A DNA stretch of 64,000 nt from Trichobilharzia regenti (Eukaryota > Platyhelminthes > Trematoda > Strigeidida > Schistosomatidae). The notes beneath the pieces are model-generated. The model searched no databases and was not told the DNA's origin. It saw only the letters and a list, made by a program, of their open reading frames with translations. The position numbers and the translations under genes are program-made. Below, one piece after another: positions 50,086 to 60,254 of the stretch; position 1 is the first letter of the stretch; each line of letters opens with the position of its first letter. Location: assembly GCA_944472135.2 (NCBI GenBank), contig CALYDD020000434.1, forward strand, positions 1-64,000, given 5' to 3'.

Positions 50086-50356
50086 TGTCAATGTAGTTGA
50101 AGATTGAACGATCAATTCATGGTTGCTTGCTCAAACCGAACTTCTCCAATTTTCGCGGAGGCGTCAATCAGCCAGTCGTCGTCTCATCGGTCGCTGTTCA
50201 GAAAGAAGTCAGGACAATACCGTCAGAAGTAATATTGTGATTTATTATTGTAATATTTGTGCATAGACCTTAGCTGTGAAGTTGGCTAGAATACAGAATT
50301 CTCGAGTCGCCAATTGGTGTTTTGGTTTTGCGTCCGTTCGTACTAAGCGTTTCTGG
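50086..50356 (+). repeat. Repeat B LTR 7, truncated at the array end
   Basis: It starts TGTCAATG and follows the common LTR to gcgtttctgg, then joins a Gypsy integrase fragment. The last ~45 bp of the LTR are lost. The join lies between 50356 and about 50366, where both parents share a few bases (ctt). Confidence 0.88.
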
Positions 50357-50365
50357 TAAGCTTTG

Positions 50366-50640
50366 GATGCCCATCTTCCATAACAACTGATCGCGGGCGG
50401 CCATTCGAAAGTGGCTTATTCTTTGCCCTGACTAAAATCATAGGTTGTATGCGTTTCAGAATAATAGGTTACCATCCTCAAGCTAATGGTATGGTAGAAC
50501 TTCTACACCGACAGCTGAAGACTAGGTTATCAGCTGCAAACAATGCAAATCGGATTGAATCCCTACCGTTAGTTGTCTTCGGCATACGAAATGCCTTGAA
50601 TACTGATGATGGCTGCACCGCTACCGAGCTAGTATATAAT
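50366..50640 (+). pseudogene. Gypsy integrase fragment (same family as the nested element)
   Basis: About 275 bp match the nested Gypsy element at roughly 58975-59250 with scattered substitutions. Readable are [17 protein letters not shown] (main copy: [17 protein letters not shown]), with the catalytic Glu of DD35E retained, and GIRNALNTDDGCTATELVY. It stops where the sequence turns into an AT-rich stretch. It is a 5'- and 3'-truncated scrap, with no LTR in sight. Confidence 0.85.
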
Positions 50641-51479
50641 AATAATTATATATTCTCTTTTTTTTAACCGGAGGGACGCCAGTTTACAGGCATTGTCAAT
50701 TCGATAAATTACACATACGATTAGTAAGCATGGTTAGTAGTGACAATATAATAGGGTGCATATTGATTCCTATCTCTGTAGGACACACCAATTTATAGGC
50801 ATGGGCAAGCATTATTTAAATTATATATTTAAATTGCATGATCTACGGGCAAATTAGAGCGACTTTATTGCATATCCCCTCAATGACGCTTGTTGCTATG
50901 TTGCTATAGGTTTCAAGTGGCCTTGGTTTTGGGGGAAGATTTAACTGATGTAATATTGCGATTTCATAGACATAACTCAGGCTTATAGGTGAAAGAAAGT
51001 TATAACCCTGGAATAAAGACAAGTCGTTCAGAAGGTAAGGGGATCATTATTTTTTCAGTTTATTTGTATATATACTGGTGTGTATCGAGTTGCACTGAGT
51101 TCTTAGTGCAACTGTATGTAACTGCATCCAAATAAACTAAAACATTACGAATGTTCCTGTTTTTAGAATAAAAGTCATGATTCCTTTAATTCAGTTTAGT
51201 AATGAAGAATGGAATTTCTTCCACGTCAGTGTTATTTGATTGAAGTTTTAATCTCTGTAGGCCCTCAAAGGAATAAATTCGGCACGGAGAACCCCCATGG
51301 AAACCGAAAGTACTTTTATTTTACTAAATTTTACTGACTTCCTGTATAAATTTGATATCTGTCGAGTGTTTATGTAAAGTCTGCTGATATATTCAGTAAA
51401 GTAAAAGTTGTAGTGCATAATTCCTAGTCTTCTTGTAGTTATCGGTATTGCCAGGATACCACTTACTGGTTTTATGCAG
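50641..51479. other. Unassigned AT-rich sequence
   Basis: It starts with an AAT-type microsatellite and a T run. I see no ORF with recognisable motifs on either strand. A perfect 8-bp stem with an 8-base loop (gttgcact/agtgcaac) lies at 51089-51112; its meaning is unknown. Confidence 0.5.
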
Positions 51480-52365
51480 CCGAAATGTCCAATTCTCACT
51501 TTATTGAGGAAACACTATATTGCCTGCAAAAATAGTGTGTCAGTTTATGAGTTTCATAAAGCCTACAGAATGTTTTCTATTCACTGAATACTGTTTGCGA
51601 TTTATCCGAGAAAACACATTTCCAAGTGGAATGTAACAAGGCTGATTTCTAAAACTGTCATCCTTATGTCAGTTCAATTCAATCACACTTATATTAGTAG
51701 GATAGCCTGTAATTGAATTTAGAGACTTATCAGGGGATAGTCTGATTAACTTACAGCTTATTGATGTGTTGTCCACCTAGACTATGAGAAGTAACCCCTG
51801 ATGCTGGAAAACATGAAAATAATACCGGTGTTTAATTATAGGTGGCTTCGTTCTATCTCATGAGTAAAGCAGTATAATATGGCGAGTGCTGTTGAGGTTA
51901 CGCATAAATGTTTAGGTGGGGAGGGCAAGTTAGTCTTCGAGGTAGGGAAGCTGAATAGGTTGAGATGGTTAGAGCACGTGCTGACATACCAAGTCATTGC
52001 CTTCCTCCTGGGACAATGCTAGCCAGCACATGTTAAGGTTTAAGATGTGTTTGGGTCGGTCAAATGAAAAACTGACATTGGTTCATAAAATCGTTGATAG
52101 TCAGCTGGAAGAACTACTGGAGATATGACTGCAAATCTTTGTTACTGGCACAGATGCATTCACTCTGTGTATTCTCACGTATCTATTCAACTCATGTTTT
52201 TCGTTGTCACTGTTTATTCTCCCTCACATTTTCGCTCGTTAAACTTCCATTTAGTTTTATGTCTCTACCTTTGTGTGCCACATGGGATGTGGTAAATTAA
52301 ACAGGTGGACTTCTCTGCAAAGTCATACTGAAAGCTAGTCAGAATGACACAGTCTAGCCATAACT
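51480..52365 (+). pseudogene. Degraded RTE copy with an internal deletion (3' half)
   Basis: Translated pieces align in order with the intact RTE C-terminal region: LMLENMK and RWLRSIS (EDMKRL and RCLRSLS in the intact element), CLGGEGK, RLRWLEHV (RLRWLGHV) and KSLIVS (KSLTVK), interrupted by stops and frame changes. The 3' UTR also aligns (tctacctttgtgtgccacatgggatgtgg versus the intact tctacctctgtgtgctatttggaacgtgg, aligned over 29 bases split here by lineage changes). The region between the catalytic YADD and EDMKRL, about 100 residues in the intact protein, is deleted. It is non-coding now. Confidence 0.8.
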
Positions 52366-52917
52366 AAATGCGAAACATTGATAAATGATCTCCAAAATTT
52401 CAAAAAATGATAAGTGTAGTACTTAATCTTGTTCTTTGCTAAATGAAAAATAGATACCTTTCAGTAATCTCTTCTTCCTTCCGGGTCTCTTCTCCTACTT
52501 TGCAAGTGATTTGTTGTGCTTTGTCACTTTTTCGCTAAGCTTTTAGTCAGCATATGCCGTTGTTGTTGACTCAGGACCTAGATGACTTTAGTTGAATAAG
52601 GTTTCGGTCGTGCAAACACGGGTCCTGGGCAGTTGACTGTTTGCATTATCATTTCTCAAATGGAATGCAGCATACTGTATATTAGGGTAAATCTTCCGCC
52701 TCGCTTTCTAAAGCTGGTGTTCCTTAGCGTATTGTCATCTCTCCTTTTCTTTTTTCTCTCTCGTCTTACATGACTCTTTTCTTTCTAATGAGAGCAACTT
52801 CGTCAAACACTCTGGTGATCTGACCGTCTCATTTCCTGTCATGTTACAATGTGACTGCAGCAAAATTAACTGCTTCCTGTAGGTAGTCTAGGGTACGTGG
52901 TCTTGCGTTAAATTCCT
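52366..52917. other. Unassigned sequence, partly shared with 63541-63720
   Basis: The first ~200 bp (to about 52560) are weakly but collinearly similar to 63541-63720, beyond the RTE 3' end. The rest shows no gene, repeat or ORF I can assign. Confidence 0.5.
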
Positions 52918-53419
52918 ATATAATGATAATGATAATTTGCTTTATTCCAAAACAGCAAGGAATTTTCAGCATTCAGTACAATATTGCATCTGATTTACTC
53001 AAAAAACTACAAAAAGTATAATAAAAATAAACATTACATAATAATAACGAAACGTTATAGCAGCTATATAGCAAATTATTGTACGCAATACGGAGAAACA
53101 TAAGTATAAAGTACAAAATTGTAGTAGTAAAAGTCACAACAACTAAAATAAAATAGCAGAGTAGTAATTAAACGATAGAAAGTGTGACACCATATAATAC
53201 AGAAAGATGAACGATGAAAGGGTCGATTCACTGTGATAATTACATAGTAACTCATGCGTTTCACGTCTGACAGAGTCTTCGTTACATAAAGAACGGGCTA
53301 AATAGGGTATTGTAGAATTTCAATGCTTAGTGGTACGAGCATATGACATTTTATGTTGACATAGCGTCCTACATGATGAGATACAAGGGGATTGTAAGTC
53401 ACGTCTCCTAAACAGAAAA
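52918..53419 (-). mobile_element. 3' end of a CR1/SR1-like non-LTR retrotransposon
   Basis: On the minus strand the sequence ends in a trinucleotide-type tail (aaattatcattatcattata) preceded by ggaataaagc, the 3' end style of schistosome CR1-like elements. Upstream on the same strand is a short coding-like piece, NSTIPYLAR, resembling the extreme C-terminus of CR1 reverse transcriptases. The rest is AT-rich 3' UTR. It is cut at 53419 by the LTR of the stand-alone B element. Confidence 0.55.
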
Positions 53420-53741
53420 TGCCCGGCTCTTGCTACGCTCGAGCTCACGCTGTTCCTTGAAGTTTCTCAGAAACGCTTAGTAATAACGGACGCAAAACCA
53501 AAACACCAATTGGCGACTCGAGTATTCTTTATGGTTACACCAACATATAAACACTAAGGTCTATGAAAAAATATTACAATAATAAATCACAATATTACTT
53601 CTGACGGTATTGTCCTGACTTCTTTCTGAACAGCGACCGATGAGACGATGACTGTCGTATCGATGACTCCGCGAGAATTGGAGAAGTTCGGTTTGAGCAA
53701 GCAACCATGAATTGATCGTTCAATCTTCAACTACATTGACA
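53420..53741 (-). repeat. Element B stand-alone copy, 3' LTR (322 bp)
   Basis: On the minus strand it runs TGTCAATG...GAGCCGGGCA. The first ~75 bases equal the array LTR. The middle (tatatgttggtgtaacc) differs from array LTRs and matches the 5' LTR of this element. Confidence 0.9.
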
Positions 53742-54505
53742 CTCCCCGGCAAAATACGGATCCATCCCTTTTCTCCATCACCACCAATACACGTTGACTT
53801 GGATGCCGTTGCGAGTACCTGGGTCACACGGACAGAGCTGAAATGGAAAACAAACAGAAAAGCCAACGCACCACAAGCATACTCACAGCACAATCTCACA
53901 CATCAATGACGACCTGCGCCTTCCAGTTAAAGGCATCCTCGTGACACATCCTCTTGCAACACAATCGCCACTTGCTAGAATGACTCTTGCAGAATGCAAC
54001 GTGTCCATAGCAGCACCTCACAATACTCTACGCTCATCCTCTTATCTACTCACTACCAACGATCACTGAAATCGCTTGTCACTCATTCTGCCTCAATTCT
54101 AGTAACGGTGACGTATGCGAGCCTCAGTCGTTTACACTCTTTCTCCCCGGCGTGTGGGACCACAGCTAACAATTATCTCCGTGTGCATGTCATTCTCAAC
54201 AATAGCCCCCTCCGGCGTATACGACCCATCTGCTGTCCTTAACATCAATCAATTCATTCACGGATGTAGAAGACTCGAAACAACTTCAGAAGAAATCACG
54301 ACGAAAATTTTAACAAAATTATTCAATAGCAACAAGATATGAAAACAACAAGTAAACACAATGAATCCAAAAACACCAATAGATATGACACCACAGATAT
54401 ATACAAACAGTACACACAAACTCGGGGATCATGTCTTGATGGAATTCCTTTGAAGAATCGCAGGACTTACACCAGTACGCCTACAACCCTTTACAGGTTG
54501 ACGCT
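53742..54505 (-). other. Element B stand-alone copy: 3' segment
   Basis: It is almost base-for-base the same as the array 3' segments, including the purine tract and the acceptor-like motif; the G run is interrupted (ggagggggc). On the + strand there are open frames of 65 codons (53712-53909) and 75 codons (54115-54342), antisense to the element. They are not recognisable as genes. Confidence 0.65.
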
Positions 54506-54790
54506 CTAGGTTGGAAAATCGTTGCAGAGTTCATTTACTGACTTTCTTCTATCAGCTATATCCTCAAATCTGAACGGTAACACGCTCATGTCATTGTATC
54601 GTAGAATGTAGATGACTAACAAACGCACGACATATCTGATCAACCAAGCGTAGGCACAGAGTAATTTACATCGGAGATTATAACATTCAAATAGTAACTT
54701 GAAACTAGAAATTCCTTTATTCATGCAAGTCAATTTAACAATTACTCTCTCGTTTACACTTGGCTTATCCACACTAAACTGAGCAATAAC
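54506..54790 (-). other. Element B stand-alone copy: open post-gag extension
   Basis: It is in frame with gag after its TAA (54791-54793) and open to DFPT, with the same hydrophobic core as in the array. It differs from the array at only about three bases over 267, two of them changing residues (Tyr to Asn, Asp to Asn). Confidence 0.45.
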
Positions 54791-55400
54791 TTACGTCTTT
54801 TCAAATGCACCAATACTATCAAAGTCATTGCACAAGGTACTTGAGTTGATGGGTGTCTTTCTCATTGTGGATGACAACACCAACGACGACTGATTAACAC
54901 CAGTTGATGAAGTTAGCAGTGGATCAGAAGCTGTTGTTGCTCGGCTTTCAGAAATTTGTCTACCTGCAAGACCACCACCACTGCTGTCTTTTAGTATCAG
55001 CTCCGGCTTAGCACTATCATCTGATGATAGGTGGGCTACATGCTGATCAATTACACTGACGGTCTCACAAGTATGCCTGCCTTCTGCAACTGCACCTGCA
55101 TTTAATTCTACTTCACGTTCAAGTTGTACAGAACCTTTGTTCAACTTAGCAGTAGTAGGCATATCCCTCATCTCATCATGATCAACCAAAGACAACTGTG
55201 AAGTATCATGATCATTATCACGAATATTCACTTTACCGTCAACTTCATCATATTCAAACTCTTTTTTAACAGAAGTAGACAATTTTGGTTCCTCCTCACA
55301 ATTCCTAAAAGGTTTTATAACTTCACTCTGACTAGTATTACCTTGTAAACTTGTAGGGTCAGAACTGCACTCTGAAGCAGCAACTCTATTCTGTGACACT
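54791..55400 (-). pseudogene. Element B gag, C-terminal part (3' of the Gypsy insertion)
   Basis: About 200 codons continue the gag frame interrupted at 60560 and end GAFEKT-TAA. The frame is open where the array copies have TGA after the DKMR site. It is acidic and Ser/Thr-rich, with no zinc knuckle. From about 54890 downward the sequence becomes nearly identical to the array, whereas the part above differs at many residues. Confidence 0.85.
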
Positions 55401-55698
55401 TGTATCGGCAAATAATCCTTCAAAATTATTGACCACAGCAATCACTCATTGGATGCTGACCATCACTGTTTATGTCGACTTGTTTAGCTGAAGGCTTCCG
55501 GTCAAGCATCCCCGCCATTTGGTACCCGTCGTGTCACGTGCACGATCACTAGCTAGCTAAGCGTTCGTCTAACGGCTTGTTTTGGTTCCTAAATATATCG
55601 CTTGGTTTGGACGATCAACAATTGGCTTTTGCTTTGTTTTTGGTACGCGAGAACTAATAATTTAGAGGCTGTGTAAGATAATTCCGTCAACCTTAAAC
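55401..55698 (+). repeat. Gypsy 5' LTR
   Basis: Starts TGTATCGG; ends near ccttaaac, just before the TGG of the primer-binding site. The last few bases are uncertain because the two LTR ends differ by small indels. Confidence 0.88.
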
Positions 55699-55716
55699 TG
55701 GTGAGCCCAACCGCGA
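55699..55716 (+). promoter_or_regulatory. Gypsy primer-binding site
   Basis: TGGTGAGCCCAACCGCGA follows the LTR immediately and begins with TGG, the complement of a tRNA 3' CCA. CsRn1 elements are reported to use tRNA-Trp; I cannot assign the tRNA here. Confidence 0.65.
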
Positions 55717-55810
55717 ACTTCATCCACGATAAATCCGCAGATAACCCCGGTGAGTTCGTTCCATTTTGTATTTGTTCTTGTACCATATATTATTCGACAT
55801 AATTTTCGTC

Positions 55811-56638
55811 ATGAGTGATCTTAGTCCCAAGGTCATCCGTATCCGCTCAACTCCTAAAACCATTCAGCTCGTACCATACTGGCCAGATAATGCTGAAACG
55901 TGGTTTCTGCTAGCTGAAGCAGATTTTTGTGAGCATGGGATAACCGATCAACGTTCACAGTTACTTGCAGTTATTCACGCCCTACCGCGGGAATTCAGCA
56001 AGTACGTAACATCACAGATGTTGAGTCCCGAGGTAAGTAACTCGTACGAGTTGCTCAAAGCATCCCTCCTCAGGAGAAACGTTCTCACGGACCGACAACG
56101 TCTAGATGAATTATTTCGTAACATCGAGTTAGGAGATCAGTCAGCCGTGAGCATGCTGACAAGAATGAAAGAAATCGTCGGCCAAAGTCAGTTCGACGAA
56201 GGACTGTTTAGAGAACTCTTCTTAACCAAGTTGCCACAGTCTGTACAGACCGTACTTGTGACACTTCAGGGTACTGTAATAGAGGACTTAGCTATTACTG
56301 CAGATAGGATTCTAGAAATAACTAAACGGTCTGTTCCCGAAATATGCTCGATGACTAAGCAGACTTCGAGTAAGGATCCTGCAATGATAGAGTTATGCAA
56401 CTCCCTTCAGCAGATGTTTAGGTCAAACATGCATTCTAAATCCTCCGACCGTCGTCCTAAATCTCCTCAACGCAGGAACTCACGTGGTCGATCTAAGTCC
56501 AAACCACGTTCACTGAAAAACCCTGACTGGTGCTGGTACCACAACACCTATGGCCAAGAAGCGAAGTGTTGCCGTAAGCCTTGTAACTTCGGAAATGTCT
56601 CAAAGTCTGTGGGAAACTATCCCGCCGGCACGCGTTAG
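55811..56638 (+). CDS. Gypsy Gag (275 codons)
   Basis: The frame opens upstream at a non-ATG codon; the first ATG is at 55811 (MSDLSPKVIR) and is taken as the start. The N-terminal two thirds are a retrotransposon Gag/capsid region (VPYWPDNAETWFLLAEADF near residues 22-40, ELFLTKLPQSV further on). A basic, Ser/Arg-rich stretch follows (about 211-236), then the CHCC zinc motif (Cys241, His244, Cys253, Cys258) expected to bind the genomic RNA. It stops at TAG 56636-56638. Protease is in the -1 frame, with a frameshift signal at 56611. I see no lesion in gag itself. Confidence 0.9.
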   Translation: MSDLSPKVIRIRSTPKTIQLVPYWPDNAETWFLLAEADFCEHGITDQRSQLLAVIHALPREFSKYVTSQMLSPEVSNSYELLKASLLRRNVLTDRQRLDELFRNIELGDQSAVSMLTRMKEIVGQSQFDEGLFRELFLTKLPQSVQTVLVTLQGTVIEDLAITADRILEITKRSVPEICSMTKQTSSKDPAMIELCNSLQQMFRSNMHSKSSDRRPKSPQRRNSRGRSKSKPRSLKNPDWCWYHNTYGQEAKCCRKPCNFGNVSKSVGNYPAGTR

Positions 56639-56667
56639 CGGCAACCGTCGCCGGTGGCACTAGCCGC
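56611..56667 (+). promoter_or_regulatory. Programmed -1 frameshift signal between Gypsy gag and protease
   Basis: GGGAAAC at 56611-56617 is a canonical X XXY YYZ slippery heptamer, and it is in phase (gag codons GGA AAC). Four bases later an 8-bp stem can form: 56622-56629 (ccgccggc) with 56650-56657 (gccggtgg), one G-U pair. Loop bases gcggc (56638-56642) can pair with gccgc (56663-56667), giving a possible H-type pseudoknot. The -1 frame is open from here into protease. All pairings were found by eye; folding energy was not computed. Confidence 0.75.
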
Positions 56668-57117
56668 CTACTTTACATCCATGATGTGATAAGCCAGACT
56701 CGATACTTAGTCGACACAGGCGCCGAAGTCAGCGTCCTTCCTGCTACAGCAGCAGATCGACAGAAGGAACCTACCTTCAACTTACAGGCTGCAAATGGAA
56801 AACCAATCGCAACCTTTGGTAGGAAATACGTCTATCTGAACGTAGGTTTACGCAAACCTATTCGGTGGATTTTCCTTCTCGCTGACGTTACAATGCCCAT
56901 CATTGGCACGGACCTACTTAATCATCATGATTTACTCGTAGACGTCCGCCGAAAACGACTGATTGACAATACTACTAGTCTGTCTATCAAAGGCATCAGC
57001 TACATAGGCCCTAGTTTGTCACCCGTTAAGATAAAGGCAATCCTTGATCCAACTTTTCAACCTATGTTGACAAGTATCCGGAACTTAATTGCCCGTCGAA
57101 CGACCTACCGTGCATAA
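56618..57117 (+). CDS. Gypsy protease (N-terminal part of Pol)
   Basis: This is the -1 frame relative to gag. It contains [13 protein letters not shown], the aspartic protease active site, at about 56704-56742, and a later IIGTDLL motif near 56899-56919 (the hydrophobic-Gly element of the fold). There is no ATG before the active site; the frame is entered by frameshifting, not by its own start. It stops at TAA 57115-57117, but the RT part continues in another frame that is already readable from about 57063. A one-base indel near 57060-57075 therefore separates protease from RT in this copy. Confidence 0.85.
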
Positions 57118-59492
57118 CCAGCAATGTTATGCACCACATCATTACCACAGGACAACCTGTGACATCTAAAGCACGACGATTAGCTCCTGACAAACTGAGA
57201 ATCGCCAGGAATGAATTTGACCATATGCTTACCCTTGGCATCATTCGACCTTCGAATAGCCCATGGGCATCCCCACTTCATATGGTTCCGAAAAAGGATA
57301 GCAACGATTGGCGACCCACCGGTGATTACCGGCGAGTGAATGCCAAAACAACCCCTGATTGCTACCCGTTGCCTCATATACACGACTTGACGGCAACCTT
57401 ATCCGGCGCGACTATATTCTCCAAAATCGACTTGGTTAAAGCGTATAACCAAATCCCGATGGCAACAGAAGATATCCCGAAAACGGCTATCATTACGCCT
57501 TTCGGACTTTTTGAATTTCTACGTATGCCATTCGGTCTTCGGAATGCAGCCCAAACATTCCAACGCTTCATTGACGAAGTATTTCGCGGTCTCGACTTTG
57601 TATACGCATACTTAGACGACTGCCTCATTGCCAGTCCAGACAAGGAAACTCACCTTAGGCACTTGGACTTGGCATTTGACAGGTTACGCCAACATGGTGT
57701 TACCATTAATATTCAAAAGTGTCAAATCGGTGTTGACTCACTCGACTTTCTGGGTCACACTATTGACTGCAAGGGCATTCGCCCACTGGCTACTAAGGTC
57801 GAGGCTATACTGAACTTTCCAGAGCCACAGACGGTGAAAAGTCTCCGCACTTTTAACGGCTTAGTAAGTTATTATCGACGCTTTATTCCCAACTGTGCCT
57901 CTTTGATTCAGCCATTGACAGACCTCCTTCGAGGGAATAACAAGTCCATAGAACTTGACGCGTCTGCTCGAAATGCTTTTACCCAGATTAAAAAAGCTAT
58001 TGCGAATGCCACACTTCTGATGTATCAGGATCCAACGGCACCGTTAAGTATCTCGGTTGATGCATCAAACACTGCAATCGGCGCAGTTCTACAACAGCTA
58101 GTTGACAATGAGTGGCAACCACTTGCCTTTTTCTCCCGGCGCCTTCAATTAGCTGAAACGAAGTACAGCACATTCGGCAGAGAACTTCTGGCTATGTACT
58201 GTGCTATACGACATTTTAGACATTCGGTAGAGGGTCGTGAATTTATAATTTTTACGGATCACAAACCTCTGACGTACTCTCTGAACTCACCTTCAGATAA
58301 GTATTCACCCAGGGAATCACGACAACTGGATTACGTCTCACAGTTTACATCAGATATTCGCCATGTATCCGGAGTAAACAACACTGTGGCAGATGCCTTG
58401 TCGCGCGTTTGTTCCCTCACCCAAATCGACGGCATAGACCTTGTAAAACTGGCTCGTCTTCAAAAAGAAGATACCGAGCTTCAACATGAGTTGTCGAAAA
58501 CAACTCTACAATTAGCTGAGAAACCCTTAGGTATGGGAAGAGATACTATTCTATGCGACATTTCCACGAGTACTCCTCGCCCCATCGTGCCTAAAAGTTA
58601 TCGCCGTAACGTCTTCAATACGTTGCATGGCTTATCTCACCCAGGTATTCGAACTACTGTCAAGCTCGTAACTAGTCGGTTTTGTTGGCCTGGCATTAAT
58701 AAAGAAGTAAGGGAATGGGCACACACGTGCTTAGCTTGTCAAAAGTGCAAGGTGATAAGACACACCAAAAGCCCACTTGGCACCTTTCTTCTCCCTGACG
58801 CTCGTTTCGAACACGTCCATATAGATTTGGTTGGACCCCTTCCTGAATCACATGGATATACTTATATTTTAACTTGCATCGATCGCTTCACACGATGGCC
58901 GGAAGCAGTACCCATCAAGGACATATCTGCTGAAACAGTCGCACGCGTCTTCGTAGAAAGATGGATCGCTAACTTTGGATGCCCATCTTCCATAACAACT
59001 GATCGCGGGCGGCAATTCGAAAGTGGCTTATTCTTTGCCCTGACTAAAATCATAGGTTGCATGCGATTTCGAACAACAGCCTACCATCCTCAAGCTAATG
59101 GTATGGTAGAACGTCTACACAGACAGCTGAAAGCTGGTCTGTCAGCTGCAAACACCACCCATTGGACTGAATCCCTTCCGTTAGTTCTCCTAGGGATACG
59201 AAACGCCTTGAAAACCGATGCTGGTTGTACTAGCGCCGAGCTAGTATATGGCACGACACTGCGACTGCCTGGTGAATTTGTTTCTCCCTCGAGCTTCCCA
59301 CCAGTGGTAGATCACGCTTCATACGTCAGCAGGCTTACAAACGCAATGCGTTCAGTTAAACCTGCTCCCCTTCGTCCACAGTCCATTGATGTTTTCGTTC
59401 ATCCGTGTTTGAAAACTTCTTCACATGTATTTGTTCGTCGCGACTCTGTGCGCAGACCCCTGGAACCCCATACGACGGACCTTATAAAGTAA
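57063..59492 (+). pseudogene. Gypsy Pol: reverse transcriptase, RNase H and integrase, frame-broken at both ends
   Basis: An ATG lies at 57129, but coding similarity begins upstream (YPELN near 57075). Numbering from that ATG: RT with [10 protein letters not shown] (101-110), [12 protein letters not shown] (135-146) and YLDD (161-164); RNase H with [11 protein letters not shown] (309-319), the Glu of FGRELLA (349-355) and FTDHKPL (375-381); integrase zinc finger (His500/His504, CLACQKC 534-540) and the DD35E core Asp566, Asp625, Glu661. A single C appears to be lost near 59470 (gaaccccatacg), moving the remaining C-terminus to another frame and giving an early stop at 59490-59492. All catalytic residues I can see are intact. 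Confidence 0.9.
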
Positions 59493-59764
59493 TTAAACGT
59501 TCTGATAAATTCTTTGTCTTGGACAAAAACGGCCGCGAGGACACCGTCAGCATTGACCGTCTGAAACCGGCTTACTTGGAGGGTAATCCTATTAGCATAG
59601 AGCTCAACGTACCCCAAAATCCACAAGTAACAGAAGATCGTGTAGACATCGATGAAGTCACTAGCACAGCGACAGCTACCGAACCTTCTATCGAGCCTCC
59701 CAAGAAAACCCGTTCTGGACGCACCGTAAGGTTCCCAGAATATCTGCACACTTATTTGACTTAA
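59471..59764 (+). pseudogene. Gypsy integrase C-terminus (GPY/F module), out of frame
   Basis: It continues Pol in the frame after the lost [19 protein letters not shown] is the GPY/F module, followed by VSIDRLKPAYLE and a basic end (SGRTVRFPEYL) seen in CsRn1-type elements. It stops at TAA 59762-59764. Confidence 0.82.
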
Positions 59765-60241
59765 CGAAGTCGTGTGATTCACGCAACTCATTCGTTTGTG
59801 GTACTGACTATTTTTTTTGACGTATCAATTTTTTTATATACAGTACCACCGAACACAAAATTTTTTTCAACAGTTCATGTAACATACAAAAAAAATTAAT
59901 TAGATGTATTTTTTTTCGATGTTCTGAACTTAGCATTATTTTACTGTATAGTAAATGCACATCATTTTTTTAAAAAAAGCTGATTTGGTACATTTTCCTC
60001 GACATGGTTCTTAGCGTTCTTGTTTTCTTTTCCAGGTGCGACGGGCACTGGACAGGAAACAAACGAAGCACGGAATCCAACGAACAACAACAGGAAGCTA
60101 TGTACAAACACCCTATTAGCATAGGCAGACAAACCAGTAGGCATACGACCAAGCCGCTCGGAAGATTTTTTCACCCGAAAGGGAACCATCGAGTTTTTTT
60201 ACTTCCGGCTGGTTCTGTCTTAGGGTCCTCACGACCCCACT
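59765..60241 (+). other. Gypsy 3' untranslated region
   Basis: It carries several T and A runs (59800-59970), then ordinary sequence; no recognisable ORF, and nothing resembling env. Confidence 0.6.
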
Positions 60242-60254
60242 AGGGGGGGTGAGC
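60242..60254 (+). promoter_or_regulatory. Gypsy polypurine tract
   Basis: agggggggtgagc lies directly before the 3' LTR start TGTAGCGG, the expected site for plus-strand priming. Confidence 0.75.

Larger units (their letters stand above)
29578..50356 (+). repeat. Repeat B: tandem array of a 3,214-bp LTR-gag unit (about 6.5 copies)
   Basis: Equivalent points recur every 3,214 bp (3,215 in the first step), for example the LTR start at 30802, 34016, 37230, 40444, 43658, 46872 and 50086. Each unit is one 318-bp LTR, a leader, a dead BEL/Pao-like gag, and a ~1-kb 3' segment running into the next LTR. Consecutive internal regions therefore share single LTRs, the form expected from LTR-LTR recombination. 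There is no protease, RT or integrase. The array starts truncated in the gag tail and ends truncated in an LTR. Units 3-6 are almost identical; unit 2 has a divergent patch. LTR limits were fixed from the stand-alone copy at 53420-62102, where flanking similarity ends exactly at TGTC...GGCA. Confidence 0.93.

Noticed and set aside
1..50356. CRISPR array
   Set aside because: Repeat units are 1,027 and 3,214 bp with no short repeat-spacer pattern, and the content is eukaryotic retroelements.
53076..53264. 62-codon minus-strand frame with aromatic/hydrophobic residues
   Set aside because: It lies in the AT-rich 3' UTR of a CR1-like fragment; composition explains it.
57060..57131. A second programmed frameshift between Gypsy protease and RT
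   Set aside because: No slippery heptamer is seen, and the RT frame is readable before the protease stop, so a one-base mutation is the simpler explanation.
59765..60241. env-like gene in the Gypsy element
   Set aside because: The interval is short, A/T-run rich and lacks an open frame with signal or membrane features.
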